Shown piece by piece: positions 58,961 through 64,000 of a stretch of 64,000 bases of DNA; within the stretch, counting starts at the first letter, position 1, and the number at the start of each line of letters is the position of its first letter. The notes below the pieces were generated by a model. The model was not told the DNA's origin. It was given only the letters and a program-made list of their open reading frames with translations, and did not search any database. Both the position numbers and the translations under genes were made by a program. The stretch is from Candolleomyces eurysporus (Eukaryota; Basidiomycota; Agaricomycetes; Agaricales; Psathyrellaceae). The stretch spans positions 1 to 64,000 of the forward strand of contig JANBPK010001474.1 in the NCBI GenBank assembly GCA_027579435.1. The letters run 5' to 3'.

Positions 58961-61309
58961 TGCGGAGCCAAGCGTTGCGCTCGCTAACACAGGGCATCCC
59001 TTCCGGTTGTCAGCTTCGAAGATAGGTGATGCTGTTATTCCTCATACGCCTGAGAGGTTTTAGCCAGGGAGTNAAAAACTGAAATTCTAATTGTTCGATT
59101 GAGATGGGAAGGAGAGGAAATGAGACTGCATACCTGAGATTGGGGTAAACGAGCGATCACACTGGAGCGGGTCGCGTTCGTGAAACCTTGTCGCTTCGGT
59201 TTGATTCCGATTACCTCGTTAACGCGCTCGTCAAAAGGATGTGACCTCGTGTCTCTCTAGCTATCTTGTCCCTCGAGCCCGCGGACAATATAAAAAAAAA
59301 TTCTGACAGGACGCTCCCCTCCGGGGAGACGAGATCAGCCTCATGTGCATCGGTGACAGAATGTTGATAACACAAGGTGAATGGGTCCGCCCGTAATTAA
59401 AGACAGTCGTCTAACGATACAGTAAGCATAACGAAACACGAAGGAAGAAGGGCACCTCACTATACAGTCGCTCTTGTTGGGCTCCATGGGGATAAAACCG
59501 TCTCGGATGAGGTAATTGGAGGTATTTAGTCGCCGGCAATGGCGCTGTATCGATAGTCTGGACGCGCGGGTCTTACCACAATGTCATAATAATCGGTTTG
59601 GTTATTCTGGAATTAAGAAATTCACAAAGCGAGAGTAGGCTAGAACGGCGATGGGATGAATAACAAGCTCAAAATGTAAGCGGGTGAACACGCACCCCTC
59701 TGTCGAGTCCCGAAAACGGTAGCGAGAGAAGAAAGCATCGAAGGGAGTACCATTGTTGCATTTTAGTCTAGTAAGCTCTAGGCACCCAACCAAGTGAGAC
59801 TGAACTTGGATATAGATCATGAAGGGTAATGTGGGTAACTGGACAACCAGACAATCACATCGCAAACTGTGGTTATGCAGGGTTTTTGGTCGTGGCATTC
59901 CGATGGGTAGACGGTGGATCCAGATGGGAGGAATGCATTAATCTGAAGCAATATGGCTAATTAATGTGAATGCCCCAGATCTAGATTGCAGATTACGGTT
60001 ATGCAGACTTGGTTATGTCGCATCCTTACGGGTAGATGACGGGTAGATGTGCATCTAAGCGCTATCGATCGAAGTCCACGGGGCTTCCAGCAGCAAAGCA
60101 TTCCCTCCATTCGGCATAGTTCAGAAAGATATATTGCTCAAGCAATCTACAAGGCTAATGAGAGAGTCAGAACGTATTAGCCTTTCCCCACATAGATGAA
60201 ACATACGAATTCTGAAACATGCCCCGTTGTGTTGTGGTCAAGACCTGGCAGCGCCTGGACTTCATTGAACCTGCTGGTGGACGGCAGAGATGAGGACGGC
60301 ACCCCAAACCGGATCAGTGGTTCGATCTCAAATCCTCATTTCTCAGCACATTTCTTCCAGATTTTTGCGTGTTCCTGTAGAATATAGGTCCAGTAGTGCC
60401 TTTGACGAGTTTGAAATGGATCTGCTTTGGCGATATCGAGAAACAACGCAGAAAGCTTGGGCGAGAGAGGTGGAATTGTAATTCCGAGACGGGAGACTGC
60501 GGGAACGGGAACGGACAGGAGAATGTTGTGCTTGTTTGTCTTTGCCAAGCTTCGGGTAACCATGCTAGCTCAGTTAGGCGTTTAACATTCTGAGATCTGA
60601 GTCACCACCGTCAGGCCCTCAAGGCGATGCTGCATGACAGTGGTGATCGGCAATTTACCTCACACCAAGCTCATCTCCAGAGTTCAGCGGCTCCCCTCAA
60701 GCTTTACCAGGCCAATAGAGTGTTATCTCGCCGAGAAGAAGAAACCTTCATTGATCGTTACCTGCGAAGAATCGCCTGAACAAACTTTGGCTCGATTTCC
60801 ACAAGGTGCGACAACATGATTAACAACCCAACGTCGAAGTCCATCCCAACGTTGAGTACACTAATTGGCTTGGAGCATCCCCCTTTCACTTGTACTTCAC
60901 CCCGGTGGTTGAATATCGAACTTTCTCATAGCCTCCGGGCACCCTGTCTTTGCCCCTTATCTGCGATGCGAGAAATGTGTCGATGAATAGGCAATCCGTC
61001 TAATAGGGTCCAGTAACTCCAGTCCGACAGGGTGCACCACATGTTTCATGAGAAACCATGGGCCAGGTGTGTGTCATTAATTCAAATCGAGGCAATGAGG
61101 TCCATCTGAATGATATCCTCGCATCTGGCCGCTCGCGTCAAGAGTAAGATCGTTTGCCGCCTACGCACCATTGCGCTTCATTTAGGGTCCAAGTATCGAG
61201 CACATGACCTGCCTTGGGATACACTCTCAGGATACACCCAACGAACTATTTAAGCCATGGGTCCTTCACTGATCACTTCCGCAGACTCTTGGTGACCCAA
61301 GTAACTATC
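58961..61309. repeat. Array spacer segment, copy c
   Basis: Holds the shared spacer block (about 59630-59830) and the 60670-60790 match to copy b. No gene supported. A single N at 59073 precedes an A run. TATTTAAG at 61247-61254 lies 56 bp before the K6 ATG. Confidence 0.5.
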
Positions 61310-63049
61310 ATGGGATCCCAGTATCTTGGACGCTCCTCCCCTCCCGATCCGCCTTCGCTACGAAATATTTCCTCGGACTTCAAACGGAAGAAGCGGAGGC
61401 GAGCCGCTCTCAGTCGCTTGGCGACTGAGGCTGCTGGCCAGGCTGCGTTAAATGGCATGTCCATGTCCATGGATTCTGTCCTGCATCATTTCTGCGATGA
61501 CGCCAACAAAGCTTCGGGGTCTACCCTTACCAAGCACAGCTCACTTTGCACACCGCGACAGCTTGAACTCTCGACCTCGCCAGATGTACTCGTTATGGCA
61601 ATTCAGCCCGACCGTCGCTCCCTGTGGGACCAACTAGAGGAAGCTCTGAAAGACCTCGATGCCTCAGGCTATCAACCACTCCTTGAAGAGGCCCAGCAGC
61701 AGCTTTTTGACTTGCTAGACTCGATTCTTTCCACCAAGAAGTCCTATCGACGCCTTCTTCAATACCGGGGCAAATACGCCCAGATGCTTGTTAACGCTTT
61801 ACAATGGGTAAGCTGCCTCTCTTCTATCATGTCCTTTCCCAAACTCATTAGCCTGGAGTTTCTTTGCGTGAGCCCGCCTTTGGAAGGCCACAGGAAGAGG
61901 AAGTTCATGAGGGCCCTCCTCCGACTTTCGAAACGCGCTAAACTCTTTCCCAAATCGTTCGGTCTCTCTGGCGTACAAATTGGGAAAGTCATCGTCCAAA
62001 CCTCAAACGTCGACATCTTTCGAGGCCTTCATGGGGTTCGAGAGGTTTGTCTCAAGAGGTATCGAGTGCTCAGGCAGTCTCAGTCATACCCCCTTCCGGG
62101 AACACTTGGTTGAGGTAGGCAATTTCCCGGAGATCTTCATGCTGAACGACTTTGTTCATGTTCTTTTGTCAGTCTCTGATTCGAGAAATGATTATCTGGT
62201 ATAATCATCGCCACCCTAACCTTCTTCCCTTCGAGGGTGTCTTCCAACCCGATGACGACTTTGAGAGAGTTTATCTCGTCTCACCGTACCATGCGAACGG
62301 AACAGTCATGGAATATCTGAAGAAGTACCCCAGTGTAGAGAGGCGTTTACTGGTCCGTTGAATTCCATTTGCCACGCCATGATGATATACTCATGGATAT
62401 GGTTTCTATAGCTCTTGGACGTCCTTTCTGGCCTTTCATACCTCCATAGGAACAACATTGTCCATGGAGACATCAAAGGCGCCAACGTTCTCGTCGATGC
62501 CCAAGGCAGAGCTTGTCTAGCAGACCTAGGGTTGTCGCGGCTCAGGGACGCCCAAATCCTCACATGGACATCTATCCAATCAACCATTGCACCATGGGGA
62601 ACCCTTCACTGGCAAGCACCTGAGCTTTTATCAGCGCAATTGCAGGACCAGGAACACATTCCTCCCCCTACTACCTTCAGTGACATGTACGCTTTTGGTT
62701 GCTTGGCTTACGAGGTGATTTGTACTGCGCCCTATAAGCCTTTAACCTGATATTGACACCGCTATAGATCTTCACCGGCCTTTTTCCCTTCGAGGAGCTG
62801 TGGACCCGCGGTCGGAGTTACATTCAAGTATACAGAGTGATCTCAACACAGGTTGTTTTGCACGGAAGACGACCTCAGATGCCTGCAGCCGATAGCCCTG
62901 CGTACTCGTGCTACGGCTTGACCGACAGCATCTGGGATATGATGGAGAAGTGCTGGGACCGCGAAGCCAGGCACAGACCGTCGGCCGACAGCCTCTCCAA
63001 GCTTCCCTACTTGGTGGATGTCCCCGACGACCGTTCGGTTCGTGAGTGA
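61310..63049 (+). CDS. TKL-type protein kinase K6 with a 1-nt frameshift
   Basis: Layout as K4: exons 61310-62114, 62173-62352, 62412-62714, 62768-63049. Exon 1 is open from MGSQYLGRSS through a basic KRKKRRR tract and the beta-3 VCLKRYR, but one extra base near 62085-62097 (CCCCCTTCCGGG against CCCTCTTCGGG in K2) shifts the last codons and brings in a stop at TLG. Exon 1 would otherwise be 804 nt, in phase with exon 2. Exons 2-4 retain HGDIKGAN, DLGLSRL, WQAPELL and the C-lobe. The extra base could be a sequencing error or early decay. If absent, the protein would be about 522 aa. Confidence 0.75.
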
Positions 63050-63464
63050 TGGGATCCGGGTCAGCGCATTTGACCACCGTTCATGCGAGCAACAACGTTC
63101 CCCGCGATCACATCATCATGGGCCGGGCGTTCTCTTTTTTCATTCATTATTCTTTGTTTTGTCTCCTCTTATATGTCACTATGCCGTCTCTATTCTTTCT
63201 TTTGGCCCTCGGTTTCACTAACCTAGACTCACAGTTTGATAGCTAGCCATTTCTCTTTCCCCCCAATCTTCTCTCTACGCTATCTTCAGGTGTTCTTTGT
63301 TTCTAATGGTCTCGTGTAATTAACGCTTCTCCTCTGCATCATTCCTAAACGTCGAATTTTGCCGTTGCTGTATATGGTGACATACATTCATATTCAATCG
63401 CTTATAATTATGATTCTCATCGTCTGTCCTGGCTGAGATCTGAGAAGCATTCCGCATCTCAGCT

Positions 63465-64000
63465 TCAAAGTTTTGCTCTGGCAGCGGCGTCGTGTATGAA
63501 TGTGTTAGTCGTACGTGTGTCCCTTCGTATATCTTTGAGTGTGTCTCGGTAGAGGTCATGCCAAAACGAAAGCAATCGAGTGAGTGGTCCATTCCATTCC
63601 AGACGACAGGAAGACGATCCACCAACCTTGATGAGACCCCACACGCCAGCTTGTGCGTTCCCGCTAATTCTCTCGGCCACTTCTTCAGCTTTGGCGAGAA
63701 CAACAGCAGTGTTTCCGCTGGCAATGTGGTCGAGGATTTCAGCGGCCAGCGCCTCTGGAGGAGTGAACCGGTAGCAACGCGATCCGGCGCTGAAGTCTGT
63801 GATCGCCGATCTTGGCACGGAGGATAGCAGCAAAAGAGAGAGGCCAGTGAGCACCGAAGTGAACCTATGGTGAAATGATAGCATTTAATTGAGTGATTTA
63901 GGAGAAACGAAGATTGGGCAGGGTTTCTCTGACCTCGTTCATACACAGCCAGGCATTACGCTTGCTACCGTCAGTCATGACGCGGTAGTCGCAAGTGAGA
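63465..64000 (-). pseudogene. Enoyl-CoA hydratase/isomerase (crotonase) family gene, 3' part, apparently broken
   Basis: Runs off the right edge. The minus strand shows TCDYRVMTDGSKRNAWLCMNE (exon to 63934), a 69-bp intron (63865-63933), then VHFGAHWPLSFAAILRAKIGDHRLQRRIAL, matching peroxisomal-type crotonases. The following EALAAEILDHI and AKAEEVAERISGNAQAGVWGLIK blocks are in another frame: five bases are missing after RRIAL relative to the relic at 55455. The last-intron acceptor reads TTTTGG instead of the TTTTAG kept at 50600-51070. The final exon encodes LYRDTLKDIRRD to AARAKL-stop (63465). It reaches further 5' than the other relics, so it may be the source gene or a longer relic. Confidence 0.75.

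Overview
The window reads as nuclear DNA of a filamentous basidiomycete, most likely an Agaricomycete. Genes are rich in short introns (about 46-90 bp, GT-AG with two GC-AG), several exons are microexons of 11-14 nt, GH7 cellobiohydrolases with C-terminal CBM1 are tandemly repeated, and there is an expansion of the TKL-type protein kinases common in mushrooms. The species cannot be fixed from the sequence. Exon coordinates below were derived by hand from splice signals, reading-frame phase and family motifs. No RNA genes or CRISPR arrays were recognised.

Region 1 (1-16.2 kb, all minus strand): five GH7 cellobiohydrolase genes (the first cut by the window edge; the fifth lacks a CBM1), with a 15-exon uridine kinase/UPRT-like gene between the first and second. 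The block uridine kinase - GH7 - GH7 was duplicated in tandem. Deletions then left a chimeric relic at 8.06-8.52 kb in which uridine-kinase exon 1 leads into a GH7 linker and CBM1. All five GH7 promoters carry an inverted CGG-N7-CCG site 68-91 bp before the ATG, which suggests one shared zinc-cluster regulator.

Region 2 (16.2-38.3 kb): mostly single-copy housekeeping and signalling genes. They are a membrane-anchored metallophosphatase, a DUF1295 membrane protein, an NAD(P)-binding epimerase-like protein, an AIFM3-like Rieske/FAD oxidoreductase, DNA polymerase eta, a 7TM receptor, a CIA30/NDUFAF1 complex I assembly factor, a Ras GTPase and a large MYND-finger protein.

Region 3 (38.8-64 kb): a tandem array with a period near 4.9 kb. 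Each unit holds a plus-strand TKL kinase gene or relic (K1-K6). From K2 on, each is followed by a minus-strand 3' fragment of an enoyl-CoA hydratase/isomerase gene, and one spacer also carries a decayed MYND-gene copy. The arrangement implies an ancestral order MYND - kinase - crotonase that was repeatedly duplicated with its flanks. K2 and K4 look intact, K6 has a single frameshift, and K1, K3 and K5 are broken.

Ten isolated single Ns sit beside homopolymers. In all three cases inside a coding exon, omitting the N restores the reading frame, so they look like sequencing artefacts.
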